Origin: Gammaproteobacteria bacterium
GTDB lineage: Bacteria; Pseudomonadota; Gammaproteobacteria; SpSt-1174
NCBI GenBank assembly: GCA_037388465.1
Contig: JARRKE010000024.1
Coordinates: forward strand, 1 to 34,961
Direction of reading: 5' to 3'
Length of the DNA stretch: 34,961 nucleotides
The translations under genes were made by a program, and so were the position numbers. The notes below the pieces were generated by a model. That model worked only from the letters and a program-made list of their open reading frames with translations, did no database searches and was not told where the DNA came from. Of the stretch, positions 15,682 to 24,315 are shown in pieces (positions within the stretch are counted from its first letter, which is position 1; every line of letters begins with the position of its first letter).

Positions 15682-17115
15682 TCAGCGCAGCATCAGGTGG
15701 TGGTTGACGATCAGGTGCAGCCAGATGCTCAGCCCGTAACCCAGGGCCACCGCCCAGCTCCAGCGCAGGTGCGCCATGAAGGTGTACACCCCCCGGGCCT
15801 GCCCCATCAGGCCGACGCCCGCCGCCGAGCCGATGGACATCAGCGAGCCGCCCACGCCGGCGGTCAGGGTCACCAGCATCCACTGCCCGTAGGCCATGTT
15901 GGGATCCATCGACAGCACGGCATACATGACCGGGATGTTGTCGACGATGGCCGAGATGATCCCGACCAGCACATTGGCCTGGGTGTGGCCCAGGCCCGTA
16001 TAGATAAGCTGCGACAACTCGCCGAGGTACCCCAGGGTGGCCAGGCCGCCGACCGACAGAATCACCCCGTAGAAGAACATCAGCGTGTCCCACTCTGCGC
16101 GCTGCAGCTGGGTAAAGATATCGAAGGCCTCGTCGCCTTCCGTCTCGATCAGGCCTGCATCCATCTCGATGGTGCCGTTGGCCAGGCTGCTGTGGGTGAT
16201 CTTCAGGTAATAACCGAACAGCTTGAGCACACCCAGCCCCGTCATCATGCCCAGCATCGGTGGCATCTCAAGCGCCGAATGGAACAGCACCGCCATCGCG
16301 ATGGTGCCGAAAAAGAGGAAGATGACGGTGATCCCGCCCCGCTTGATGTACACCGCTTCGTCGAGGGGCGCCGGCCGCCCTTTGGGCACCGCGAAGGACA
16401 TGATCAGCGCGGGCACGAACCAGTTCACCAGTGCCGGCAGGAACAGGTAGAAGAAGTCCAGGAAGGGGATCTTGCCGCGCTGCCACACCATCAGGGTCGT
16501 GATGTCCCCGAACGGGCTGAACGCCCCGCCGGCGTTGGCGGCCACCACGATGTTGATGCACGACAGAGCCACGAACTTGCGCTTGTCGGGCGCCACCGCG
16601 AGCACCACCGCCCCCATCAGCAGGGCCGTGGTGAGATTGTCGGCGATGGGCGAGATGAAGAACGCCAGCAGGCCGGTGATCCAGTAAACGGCCTTGAGGG
16701 TAAAGCCGCGCGAGACCAGCCAGGCCCGCAGGGCATCGAACACGCGGCGCTCCTCCAGGGTGGCGATGTAGGTCATCGCCGCCAGCAAGAACAGCATCAG
16801 CTCCCCATACTCGAGGATGTTTTCCTTCACCGCCTCTTCTGCAGCGGCCGATGCCCCGTGCTGGTGATAGGCCAGAGCCACCAAAAACCAGATGATGCCG
16901 GCAGCCACCATCACCGGCTTGGACTTGCGCATATGCAGCTGCTCTTCGGTGATCACCACCCCGTAGGCGGCGACGAAAACCAGCACCGAGACGATTCCGA
17001 ACCAGGAACTGATGAGTTCAGCATGCAGGGCGGGCTCGCCCTGCGCCCCCGCCATCACCGGCAGAGGCAGTAGAAGGCCCGCGCCCGCCATCAGGCGCGC
17101 AATGGTTTGTTTCAC
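15682..17115 (-). CDS. nhaD: Na+/H+ antiporter of the NhaD family
   Basis: NhaD exchanges sodium (or lithium) for protons across the inner membrane and is common in marine, saline and alkaliphilic bacteria. The protein of about 477 residues has a hydrophobic N-terminus ending near VMAGAQG and then 12 or so hydrophobic segments. Family motifs include FFISPIADNLTTALLMGAV, AANAGGAFSPFGDITTLMVW and, near the C-terminus, SAIVDNIPVMYAVL and GVGGSLMSIGSAAG, all typical of the ion transporter superfamily. A GTG at 17115 with GGAG seven bases upstream is chosen; another GTG at 17163 would add 16 polar residues. It is divergent from the SLC13 permease gene. Presence fits a sodium-rich habitat, but does not prove it. 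Confidence 0.9.
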   Translation of the reverse strand: MKQTIARLMAGAGLLLPLPVMAGAQGEPALHAELISSWFGIVSVLVFVAAYGVVITEEQLHMRKSKPVMVAAGIIWFLVALAYHQHGASAAAEEAVKENILEYGELMLFLLAAMTYIATLEERRVFDALRAWLVSRGFTLKAVYWITGLLAFFISPIADNLTTALLMGAVVLAVAPDKRKFVALSCINIVVAANAGGAFSPFGDITTLMVWQRGKIPFLDFFYLFLPALVNWFVPALIMSFAVPKGRPAPLDEAVYIKRGGITVIFLFFGTIAMAVLFHSALEMPPMLGMMTGLGVLKLFGYYLKITHSSLANGTIEMDAGLIETEGDEAFDIFTQLQRAEWDTLMFFYGVILSVGGLATLGYLGELSQLIYTGLGHTQANVLVGIISAIVDNIPVMYAVLSMDPNMAYGQWMLVTLTAGVGGSLMSIGSAAGVGLMGQARGVYTFMAHLRWSWAVALGYGLSIWLHLIVNHHLMLR

Positions 17116-17274
17116 GAGTTGGCTCCGGAACGGATTTGATTGCTTTTGCCGGATTGTACGCACCCGGCCTGGTCCACACCACTCGCCGGGCCGCGCTCCA
17201 GGGCTGCCTTGGAATCCCCCTGTGGCAATGGGATAATTGACTGTTTCGCCGAATCATCGGGCAGGTGGGGAATC

Positions 17275-19128
17275 ATGACCGAGACGCTGACCTTGAATAC
17301 GGAAATGATCGTGGTGCTGGGGCTGCTGGCCTTCACCGTATTCCTGTTCGTATCTGAAATCGTGCGCGTGGACGTCGCCGCCGTGCTGGTCATGGTCATT
17401 CTCGGCGTGATGACCAAAATTCCCGCCCTGGGCAATCTCGGCGACCACGACCTGATCTTCGCCGGCTTCGCCAGTAACGCGGTTATCTCCATTATCGCGG
17501 TGATGATCATCGGCGCCGGCCTGGACAAGACCGGCATCATGAGTCGGGTGGCCGCCTTCATCCTGCGCATCGGCGGAAACACCGAAAAACGCGTCATCCC
17601 GCTGGTCTCCAGCACCGTCGGCTTCATTTCCAGCTTCATGCAGAACGTCGGCGCCGCCGCCCTGTTCCTGCCGGTGGTTTCCCGCATCTCCATCCGCACC
17701 GGCCTGCCGATGTCGCGCCTGCTCATGCCCATGGGTTTTTGCGCCATTCTGGGCGGCACGGTGACCATGGTGGGGTCCAGCCCGCTGATCCTGCTCAACG
17801 ACCTGATCCTGAACTCCAACAAGGCGCTGCCCGAACACCAGCAGATGGAGACCTTCGGGCTGTTCTCGGTCACCCCCATCGGCATCGCCCTGGTGATCGC
17901 CGGCATTCTGTACTTCGTGCTGGCCGGCCGCTTCGTGCTCCCCTCACGCCGCGCCATGAGCAGCGGCGGCGAGAGCACCATGGATTACTTCCGCCGCGTC
18001 TACGGCCTCGACTACGACCTGCACGAACTGCACGTCCCGGCCGACAGCCCCCTGCTCGCCCAGACGGTGGGCGACCTGGAACGAACCCATCGCATCCGCA
18101 TCATCGCCCTGTTCCAGAGCGGCGAGATGCGCGTCGCGCCGGCCCGCGACATCGCCCTGCTGCCGGAAGCGCAGCTCGGCGTGCTCGCACCGGAGGCTGC
18201 CCTCCAGGCCTTCGCCAAGGCCGGCCGGCTCGTCCCCCGCGCCGAGATCGAGACCTTCACCGAGGTATTGGCGGCGACCCGGGCCGGCATCTCCGAGCTG
18301 GTGATCCCCCCCAGCTCGACCCTCATCGGGCGCAGCCTGCGCGACATCGCCATGCGCAAGACCTACGGGCTCTCGGTGCTGGCGATCCACCGCGGTGCGC
18401 ACACCACCACCAGCGGCGTACGCGACTTCATCCTGCAGGCCGGCGACACCCTGGTCTGCCACAACACCTGGGACAGCCTGGCGCGGCTGGAGCATGACCC
18501 CAACTTCGCGGTGGTCACCAGCGAGTACCCCCACGAGGAACTGCGTCCCGAAAAGCTCAAATTCGCCCTGGTGTTCTTCCTCATCGCGCTGGGACTGGTG
18601 CTGTTCTCCGACCTGCGGCTGTCCGTTTCCCTGATGGTGGGGGCCGTGGGCATGATCGCCACGCGCGTGCTCACCATGGACGAGGCCTATCGTGCCGTGG
18701 ACTGGAAGACGGTGTTCCTGCTTGCCAGCCTGATCCCGCTCGGCGCGGCGGTGGAGATATCCGGCACCGCGGCCTGGATCGCCCAGCAAACCCTGGCGCT
18801 GCTCGGCGGCGTGCCGGCCTGGGTGCTGCAGGCCGTGATCGCCGTGCTGGCCACCGTGTTCACCCTGGTCATGTCCAATATCGGCGCCACCGTACTGCTG
18901 GTCCCGCTGGCGGTGAACATCGCCATTGGCGCCGGCGCCAACCCCGCCGTATTCGCCCTGACTGTAGCCATTGCGACATCGAATTCGTTCATCATCCCCA
19001 CCCACCAGGTCAACGCCCTGATCATGGGGCCCGCGGGTTACCGCGTGAAGGATTTCATGAAGGCTGGCGGCGTAATGACCGTGCTGTTCCTGGTCGTCAG
19101 CCTGGCCATGCTGAATCTGATTTTCTGA
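17275..19128 (+). CDS. SLC13/DASS-family permease with two RCK-C domains
   Basis: The 617-residue protein has an N-terminal block of about five membrane segments, then two soluble RCK-C (TrkA-C) domains (roughly residues 235-320 and 325-405), then a C-terminal membrane block. Motifs such as SSFMQNVGAAALFLPVV, GGTVTMVGSSPLILLNDL and MSNIGATVLLVPLAVNIA are those of divalent-anion/sodium symporters. Substrates in this family include sulfate and dicarboxylates; in a sulfur oxidiser sulfate is plausible, but the sequence does not settle it. The ATG at 17275 is chosen over an upstream start at 17140 because GGTGGGG precedes it and hydrophobic sequence begins soon after. The prkB gene follows after 25 bases, suggesting one transcript. 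Confidence 0.87.
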   Translation: MTETLTLNTEMIVVLGLLAFTVFLFVSEIVRVDVAAVLVMVILGVMTKIPALGNLGDHDLIFAGFASNAVISIIAVMIIGAGLDKTGIMSRVAAFILRIGGNTEKRVIPLVSSTVGFISSFMQNVGAAALFLPVVSRISIRTGLPMSRLLMPMGFCAILGGTVTMVGSSPLILLNDLILNSNKALPEHQQMETFGLFSVTPIGIALVIAGILYFVLAGRFVLPSRRAMSSGGESTMDYFRRVYGLDYDLHELHVPADSPLLAQTVGDLERTHRIRIIALFQSGEMRVAPARDIALLPEAQLGVLAPEAALQAFAKAGRLVPRAEIETFTEVLAATRAGISELVIPPSSTLIGRSLRDIAMRKTYGLSVLAIHRGAHTTTSGVRDFILQAGDTLVCHNTWDSLARLEHDPNFAVVTSEYPHEELRPEKLKFALVFFLIALGLVLFSDLRLSVSLMVGAVGMIATRVLTMDEAYRAVDWKTVFLLASLIPLGAAVEISGTAAWIAQQTLALLGGVPAWVLQAVIAVLATVFTLVMSNIGATVLLVPLAVNIAIGAGANPAVFALTVAIATSNSFIIPTHQVNALIMGPAGYRVKDFMKAGGVMTVLFLVVSLAMLNLIF

Positions 19129-19153
19129 TATGCCATCCCTTAAGGAGTAAATC

Positions 19154-20044
19154 ATGTCCAAGAAGCATCCTATCGTCGTCGTGACCGGTTCTTCCGGTGC
19201 CGGCACCTCGACCGTCAAGCGCGCCTTCGAACACATCTTCCAGCGCGAGCAGATCAATCCCGTGATCATCGAGGGCGACAGCTTCCACCGCTACAACCGC
19301 GCCGACATGAAAGAGGCCATGGCCAAGGCCGAGGCTGCCGGCAACAACTCCTTCAGCCACTTCGGCCCCGAGGCCAATCTGTTCGACAAGCTGGAAGAGC
19401 TGTTCAAGAGCTACGGCGCCAACGGTGGCGGCCAGAAGCGCTACTACCTGCACAGCGACGAAGAAGCTGCCGGACACAATGCCCGCCTCGGCACCAGCCT
19501 CAAGCCCGGCGAGTTCACCCCCTGGGAAGACATCGCCGGCGGCACCGATCTGATGTTCTACGAAGGCCTGCACGGCATGGCTCAGGCCGAGGGCGCTGAT
19601 CCCGGTCAGCATGTCGACCTCGCCGTCGGCGTGGTGCCGATCGTCAACCTGGAGTGGATCCAGAAGATCTTCCGCGACAACAAGGAACGCGGTTACAGCG
19701 CCGAGGCCATCGTCGACACCATCCTGCGTCGCATGCCCGACTACGTGAAGTACATCACCCCGCAGTTCGGCCGCACGGACATCAACTTCCAGCGCGTGCC
19801 GACGGTGGACACCTCCAACCCTTTCATCGCGCGCGAGATCCCCACGCCCGACGAGAGCTTCGTGATCATCCGCTTCCGCGAACCGGAGAAATTCGCCATC
19901 GACTTCCCCTACCTGCTGTCGATGATCCCGGATTCCTTCATGTCCCGCCGCAACACCATCGTGGTGCCCGGCGGCAAGATGGGCATGGCGATGGAGATCA
20001 TCCTCAAGCCCATCATTCACGAGATGCTCGCCAGCCGCGGCTGA
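19154..20044 (+). CDS. prkB: Phosphoribulokinase (class I, bacterial)
   Basis: Phosphoribulokinase phosphorylates ribulose 5-phosphate to ribulose 1,5-bisphosphate, the RubisCO substrate, so it marks an operating Calvin cycle. The 296 residues match the octameric bacterial type. The P-loop GSSGAGTST is at 12-20, followed by IIEGDSFHRYNRADM (substrate site), YEGLHG with the Walker B-type Glu, and the family-specific RRMPDYVKYITPQF and FPYLLSMIPDSFMSRRNT. The ATG has TAAGGAG upstream. It lies 25 bases behind the SLC13 permease and is followed by a strong terminator. No RubisCO or other cbb gene is in the window. Some gammaproteobacteria keep prkB without RubisCO, so autotrophy is likely rather than certain. 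Confidence 0.96.
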   Translation: MSKKHPIVVVTGSSGAGTSTVKRAFEHIFQREQINPVIIEGDSFHRYNRADMKEAMAKAEAAGNNSFSHFGPEANLFDKLEELFKSYGANGGGQKRYYLHSDEEAAGHNARLGTSLKPGEFTPWEDIAGGTDLMFYEGLHGMAQAEGADPGQHVDLAVGVVPIVNLEWIQKIFRDNKERGYSAEAIVDTILRRMPDYVKYITPQFGRTDINFQRVPTVDTSNPFIAREIPTPDESFVIIRFREPEKFAIDFPYLLSMIPDSFMSRRNTIVVPGGKMGMAMEIILKPIIHEMLASRG

Positions 20045-20069
20045 TACCGCGACCTAGCGATACCGATCG

Positions 20070-20103
20070 AACCCGGGCCGGTAAAACCGGCCCGGGTTTT
20101 TTT
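20070..20103 (+). terminator. Intrinsic terminator after prkB
   Basis: A 13-base stem AACCCGGGCCGGT / ACCGGCCCGGGTT with loop AAA, followed by a run of seven T residues. It ends the SLC13-prkB transcript. Confidence 0.93.
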
Positions 20104-20242
20104 GTGCCGCTTTCCCGCCCCCGATTGTGGTTGACGCATCCTGTAGAATCAGGAGACTGGGTTTATTTACGTAACACACCGCCAAGGACGCGCTCCGGAT
20201 CAATCCGACTCTCCCGAATCCACGCCCACAACACCGTCATCC

Positions 20243-20689
20243 ATGCTGTTTCGCAAAGCCCCGTCACCCGCCGCGCTGGTCAATGGCTTCTTCGACCGCT
20301 ATCGCGGCCGCACCCTGATCGTGCACCGCGGGTTTTCGCCGGGCTGGCTGGAGGAACTCCTCAAGCAACCCGGAGGCGGCGGGCACTTCCGCGTCGACGT
20401 GCGTCCGCCGGCGGAACGCAGGCTCAGCCCGGTGGAATGGGTGGCACGCGAACAGGTGCTGCCGCTCGACCTGCCGCTGCCTCTGCTGATCGTGGTCCGC
20501 GATGACACCCTGTTGCTGCGTCACCTGACCCGGGCGGGCCTGCCCGTTCATCCCAGCGAGATCCTGTGGTTCCTGGACGAGATCGACACGCGTTACCACG
20601 CGCGCCTGCGGCGCGGTGCCGAGGGCTTCGAGTCGGAATACGGCATCGACATCAAGGACAACGAGCCCGAAGCCATGTTCGGGCTGTAA
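20243..20689 (+). CDS. Hypothetical protein, 148 residues
   Basis: I do not recognise a family. The protein starts MLFRKAPSPAALVNGFFDRYRGRTLIVHRGF and has no signal peptide, membrane segment or cysteine. It is rich in Leu, Arg and acidic residues, with an acidic C-terminus (YGIDIKDNEPEAMFGL). The middle DLPLPLLIVVRDDTLLLRHL looks like a buried strand followed by a helix. The FIST-protein gene follows after ten bases, so the two are probably co-transcribed and may work together. Codon use (strong third-position G/C) fits a real gene, and no better frame is open here. Upstream, 20104-20242, no clear promoter can be seen. Confidence 0.65.
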   Translation: MLFRKAPSPAALVNGFFDRYRGRTLIVHRGFSPGWLEELLKQPGGGGHFRVDVRPPAERRLSPVEWVAREQVLPLDLPLPLLIVVRDDTLLLRHLTRAGLPVHPSEILWFLDEIDTRYHARLRRGAEGFESEYGIDIKDNEPEAMFGL

Positions 20690-20699
20690 CGAGACCGGT

Positions 20700-21803
20700 A
20701 TGGACGCCTTTCCGCTCGCCTACACCACCGGCACCGATGCCCCCGAGCTCGCCCGGGCATTGCTGGCCGGCCTCGGCACGGTTCCGCCCGGGGCCAACCT
20801 CGGCTTTCTGTACGCCACCGACGCCCTGGCGCCGCAGCTCGGGCCGTTGACCCGCCTGCTGCGCGACGCCACCGGCATCGAACACTGGACCGGCACCGTC
20901 GGCCTGGCCATCAACGTGACCGGGGAGGAGTTTTACGACCAGCCCGCCGTCGCGGTCATGCTCGGTACCTTTCCCGACGGCGCCTTCGACATGCTGCCGC
21001 CACTCACGGGCCGTACCGGCGAAGACCTGATGCTGCGCCCCAACGCCAGCCTCGCCGTACTGCACGGCGATCCGGACAATCCGCTCACGCCGACACTGGT
21101 GCAGAGCATTTCACAGGCCGCCCCCGCCCTGTTCAGCGTCGGCGGCGTCACCTCCTCGCAACGCGAGAATCTGCAGATCTGCGATGACGTCACCCAGGGC
21201 GGCGTCTCCGGGGTGGTATTCGACGCCTCGGTCGAGGTGGTGACCAATCACACCCAGGGCTGTACGCCCATCGGGCCGCGCCACCGCATCACCCACAGCC
21301 AGAACAACATCATCGCGGGGCTGGACGGGCGGGATGCGCTGGACGTGTTCGAGGAGGACATCGGCGAGGTGCTGGCCAAGAATCTGGAGCGCGTGGGCGG
21401 GTTCATCTTCGCCGGCCTGCCGATTGCCGGCTCCGACACCGGCGACTACATGGTGCGCAATCTGATCGGCATCGACACCGGACAGAAGATGATCGCCATC
21501 GGCGACTACGCCGAGGAAGGCCGCGAGATCATGTTCTGCCGCCGCGACGGTAATTCCGCCACCCAGGACATGCGCCGCATGCTCGACGAACTGCGCAAGC
21601 AGCTAGCCGGCCGGCCCATCCGCGGCGGGCTGTACTTTTCCTGCCTAGGCCGCGGCCGTTACCAGTTCGGCGAGAACTCCGAGGAACTGCGCATGATCCG
21701 CGACGAACTCGGCGAGTTTCCGCTGGTCGGATTCTTCGCCAACGGGGAAATCTACAACGGGCGCCTGTACGGCTTTACCGGCGTACTCACACTCTTCATC
21801 TGA
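20700..21803 (+). CDS. FIST domain sensory protein
   Basis: A 367-residue cytoplasmic protein with FIST_N and FIST_C domains. Marks are VGLAINVTGEEFYDQPAVAVML in the first half and GGLYFSCLGRGRYQFGENSEELRMIRDELGEFPLVGFFANGEI (read in segments) with the GEI/YGFTGVLTLFI ending in the second. FIST proteins are proposed to bind small ligands such as amino acids and to feed signal-transduction proteins; that is a prediction for the family. The ATG at 20700 is ten bases after the previous stop; an upstream start at 20616 would overlap the previous gene by 74 bases. An aldo/keto reductase gene follows after 22 bases. No kinase or cyclase is adjacent, so its output partner is unknown. Confidence 0.82.
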   Translation: MDAFPLAYTTGTDAPELARALLAGLGTVPPGANLGFLYATDALAPQLGPLTRLLRDATGIEHWTGTVGLAINVTGEEFYDQPAVAVMLGTFPDGAFDMLPPLTGRTGEDLMLRPNASLAVLHGDPDNPLTPTLVQSISQAAPALFSVGGVTSSQRENLQICDDVTQGGVSGVVFDASVEVVTNHTQGCTPIGPRHRITHSQNNIIAGLDGRDALDVFEEDIGEVLAKNLERVGGFIFAGLPIAGSDTGDYMVRNLIGIDTGQKMIAIGDYAEEGREIMFCRRDGNSATQDMRRMLDELRKQLAGRPIRGGLYFSCLGRGRYQFGENSEELRMIRDELGEFPLVGFFANGEIYNGRLYGFTGVLTLFI

Positions 21804-21825
21804 CAAACCTAAAAAAACAGGTCCT

Positions 21826-22860
21826 ATGGAACATCGAAAACTCGGCAACACCGACCTCGAGGTCAGCCTCATCTGCCTCGGCACCATGACCTACGGCGAA
21901 CAGAACACCCAGTCCGAGGCGCATGCGCAGCTGGACTACGCCGTGGAACACGGCATCAACTTCATCGACACGGCGGAGATGTATCCGGTACCGCCCAAGG
22001 CCGAAACCCAGGGCCGCACCGAGGCCTACATCGGCAGCTGGCTCAAGCAGCGCGGCCGCCGCGACGACCTGATCATCGCCAGCAAGGTCGCCGGCCCGGG
22101 CAACAACATCGACTATCTGCGCGACGGGCCGCACCTCGATACCCGCAACATCGAACAGGCGGTGCACGACAGCCTCAAACGCCTCAACACCGACTACCTC
22201 GACCTGTACCAGGTGCACTGGCCGGAGCGGCCCACCAATTTCTTCGGCAAGCTCGGCTACCAGCACAGCGAGGAGAACGGCACGCCCATTGAGGAAACCC
22301 TCACCGCTCTGACCCGCATGAAGGATGCCGGCAAGATCCGCCATATCGGGATTTCCAACGAAACGCCTTGGGGGATGATGGAATATCTGCGCCTGGCCGA
22401 GACGCAGGATCTGTCGCGCATCGTCAGCATCCAGAATCCCTACAGCCTGCTGAACCGGACCTTCGAGATCGGGCTGGCCGAGATGGCCCATCGTGAACAG
22501 GTCGGCCTGCTGGCCTATTCCCCGCTGGCCTTCGGACGGTTAAGCGGCAAGTACCAGGGCGGCCAGCAGCCACCCAAGGGACGTATCACGCTGTTCTCGC
22601 GCTTCACTCGCTACAACACGCCGCAGGGCGTCGCCGCCACCGACCGCTACGTGGCGCTGGCCGGGAAACACGGCCTCACGCCTACACAACTGGCGCTGGC
22701 CTTCGTCAACTCGCGCAGCTTCCTGACCAGCAACATCATCGGGGCCACGTCGCTGGAACAGCTCAAGGAAGACATCGACTCCGCCCGGGTCACGCTGTCG
22801 CAGGAGATCCTGGACGAGATCGAGACGATTCATACTGAATTCCCCAACCCCTGCCCGTGA
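21826..22860 (+). CDS. tas: Aldo/keto reductase, Tas type
   Basis: A 344-residue NADPH-dependent oxidoreductase. It starts MEHRKLGNTDLEVSLICLGTMTYGEQNT, which is closely like E. coli Tas, with the catalytic tetrad visible as Asp48/Tyr53-like (FIDTAEMYPVPP), Lys (IIASKVAGPG) and His (YQVHWPERPT). The C-terminal NADPH-binding loop (NIIGATSLEQLKEDI) is present. Family members reduce various aldehydes and ketones; Tas can complement a tyrosine auxotrophy under starvation in E. coli, but its true substrate is not known. The gene follows the FIST gene closely and is followed by a GC-rich hairpin. Confidence 0.93.
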   Translation: MEHRKLGNTDLEVSLICLGTMTYGEQNTQSEAHAQLDYAVEHGINFIDTAEMYPVPPKAETQGRTEAYIGSWLKQRGRRDDLIIASKVAGPGNNIDYLRDGPHLDTRNIEQAVHDSLKRLNTDYLDLYQVHWPERPTNFFGKLGYQHSEENGTPIEETLTALTRMKDAGKIRHIGISNETPWGMMEYLRLAETQDLSRIVSIQNPYSLLNRTFEIGLAEMAHREQVGLLAYSPLAFGRLSGKYQGGQQPPKGRITLFSRFTRYNTPQGVAATDRYVALAGKHGLTPTQLALAFVNSRSFLTSNIIGATSLEQLKEDIDSARVTLSQEILDEIETIHTEFPNPCP

Positions 22861-22867
22861 GCGGTTG

Positions 22868-22891
22868 CCGGCCGGGCGAACGCCCGGCCGG
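22868..22891. terminator. GC-rich hairpin between tas and a convergent gene
   Basis: The stem CCGGCCGGGCG / CGCCCGGCCGG with loop AA lies between the convergent stop codons. A weak TTGATTT follows on the plus strand, so it may act as a terminator without a proper T-run. Confidence 0.55.
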
Positions 22892-22902
22892 TTGATTTCA
22901 AT

Positions 22903-23406
22903 TTATTTCGCGTCGCCGAGCAGGGCGTCCTTGCCGGGGCTTTCCAGCCACTCGGCAATGTCCTTGCCCATGACATACACATCGCGCTGCAGCATCCGGC
23001 AGGTGCCGAAGCCGCTCATGGTGTGGCGGTCACTGATGAAGCTGCCGATCAGCTTGCCGTTGGCACGCAGCTCACCCTTGGCACGTACCGCCTTCGGCCC
23101 CGACCAGCCACCGCCGCCCACGCCCAGCACGTGCACGATCTCGATGCTCAGCACCTTGCCCGACTTGGCCGGCTTGTCGGTCAGCTCCACAGTGTAGCCC
23201 CTGCCCTTGGATGCCGCCTTGATGGCCTGCGGCAGACGCGTTTCCAGCTGGCACTCGTTGCGCACGGCGGCGGTCACGCCGGTGGCGTTCTTGGCGTAGG
23301 GGGCACGGTTGTGCACCTGGATCGTATCCCCCGCAAAGGCCTGGCCGGCGAACCCCAGCGACATCATGATCCCCAGTCCGGTCAAAACCCTCAGAAAACG
23401 TTTCAT
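22903..23406 (-). CDS. Exported protein of unknown function
   Basis: A 167-residue protein beginning MKRFLRVLTGLGIMMSLGFA, a clear signal peptide with likely cleavage after GQAFA. The mature part has two cysteines (NECQLE and GTCRML), which could form a disulfide in the periplasm. The sequence reads as alternating strands and helices: a conserved-looking ELTDKPAKSGKVLSIEIVHVLG, then GGGGWSGPKAVRAKGELRANGKLIGSF, then GKDIAEWLESP. I do not recognise a named family, though it resembles small conserved periplasmic proteins of gammaproteobacteria. The frame continues open to 24687 upstream, but that extension lies opposite the tatD gene and is not credible; the ATG at 23406 precedes the signal peptide. 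It stands alone on the minus strand. Confidence 0.75.
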   Translation of the reverse strand: MKRFLRVLTGLGIMMSLGFAGQAFAGDTIQVHNRAPYAKNATGVTAAVRNECQLETRLPQAIKAASKGRGYTVELTDKPAKSGKVLSIEIVHVLGVGGGGWSGPKAVRAKGELRANGKLIGSFISDRHTMSGFGTCRMLQRDVYVMGKDIAEWLESPGKDALLGDAK

Positions 23407-23529
23407 ACGCTGACTCCCTCGGTATAAGCGGTTATTGAGTTTGTTCGAGACGCGTTGCGCGCCTGTCCTGAGCTTGGCCGCGGCCAGTCTGGCGGTATCA
23501 TGTAGTGAATGCAATTCCAGACCGTGCCC

Positions 23530-24294
23530 ATGTTCATCGACTCCCACTGCCACCTGGACGACGCCGCATTCGACGCCGACCGCGCGGCGATGCTGACGCG
23601 CGCGCACCAGGCGGGCGTCAGCGACTTCGTGGTACCGGCCGTGGACGCGGCCGGCTGGCAAAAGCTGCACGATCTGGCCGCAGCGGATGCGAGCCTGCAT
23701 CCGGCCTACGGCCTGCACCCCATGTTCCTCGAAGTCCATCGTCCCGAACATCTGCCCGCCCTGGCGGCCTGGCTGCGCGAGCACCGCTCGGTGGCGGTCG
23801 GCGAGTGCGGCCTCGACTACTACGTCGCAGACCTCGACCCCGCGGTTCAAGTCGAGTACTTTACCGGCCAGCTGCGCATCGCCCGCGACCTTGAGCTGCC
23901 GGTCATCATTCATGCCCGGCGCTCGGTGGACGACATCATCAAGTACGTGCGCCGGTTTGCCCCGCTCACCGGGGTGGTGCACAGCTTTGCGGGCAGCGAA
24001 CAGCAGGCGCGCAAGCTGATCGAGCTGGGTTTTTGCCTGAGCTTCGGCGGACCGCTGACCTATGACCGGGCCCGCCGCCTGCAAAAGCTGGTGGCGACCC
24101 TGCCGATCGAGTCCCTGCTGCTGGAAACGGACGCCCCGGACCAGCCCGACAGCGCGCATCGCGGGATGCGCAACGAACCGGCCTGGCTGCCCGGGATCGC
24201 CGCCCGCATGGCGGAACTGCGCGGCATGGAAATCGATGCACTGGCCCGGCAGACCGCCGAAAACACCCGGCGCCTGTTCCGCCTCCCGCACTGA
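23530..24294 (+). CDS. tatD: TatD family metal-dependent hydrolase
   Basis: A TIM-barrel hydrolase of the TatD family (3'-5' exonuclease or deoxyribonuclease activity is known for some members). Metal ligands are visible: SHCHLD at the N-terminus, GECGLDYY (Glu), IIHARRS (His), VVHSFAG (His) and LLETDAPD (Asp). The protein from ATG 23530 has 254 residues, normal for the family, and the N-terminus MFIDSHCHLDD then fits homologues; an in-frame ATG at 23509 would add seven residues. Neither start has a strong ribosome binding site. The 158-residue membrane-anchored protein and tcdA follow closely and are probably co-transcribed. Confidence 0.93.
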   Translation: MFIDSHCHLDDAAFDADRAAMLTRAHQAGVSDFVVPAVDAAGWQKLHDLAAADASLHPAYGLHPMFLEVHRPEHLPALAAWLREHRSVAVGECGLDYYVADLDPAVQVEYFTGQLRIARDLELPVIIHARRSVDDIIKYVRRFAPLTGVVHSFAGSEQQARKLIELGFCLSFGGPLTYDRARRLQKLVATLPIESLLLETDAPDQPDSAHRGMRNEPAWLPGIAARMAELRGMEIDALARQTAENTRRLFRLPH

Positions 24295-24315
24295 ACCTAT
24301 AAGAATCGTTGTGAC

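Noticed and set aside
17944-19269. A 441-residue minus-strand open frame
   Set aside because: It is the shadow of the SLC13 permease gene; its composition is Gln/His/Gly-rich with no domain.
20104-20242. TTGACG and TAGAAT considered as a promoter
   Set aside because: They are only seven bases apart, so they cannot form one sigma-70 promoter, and no good partner for either is seen.
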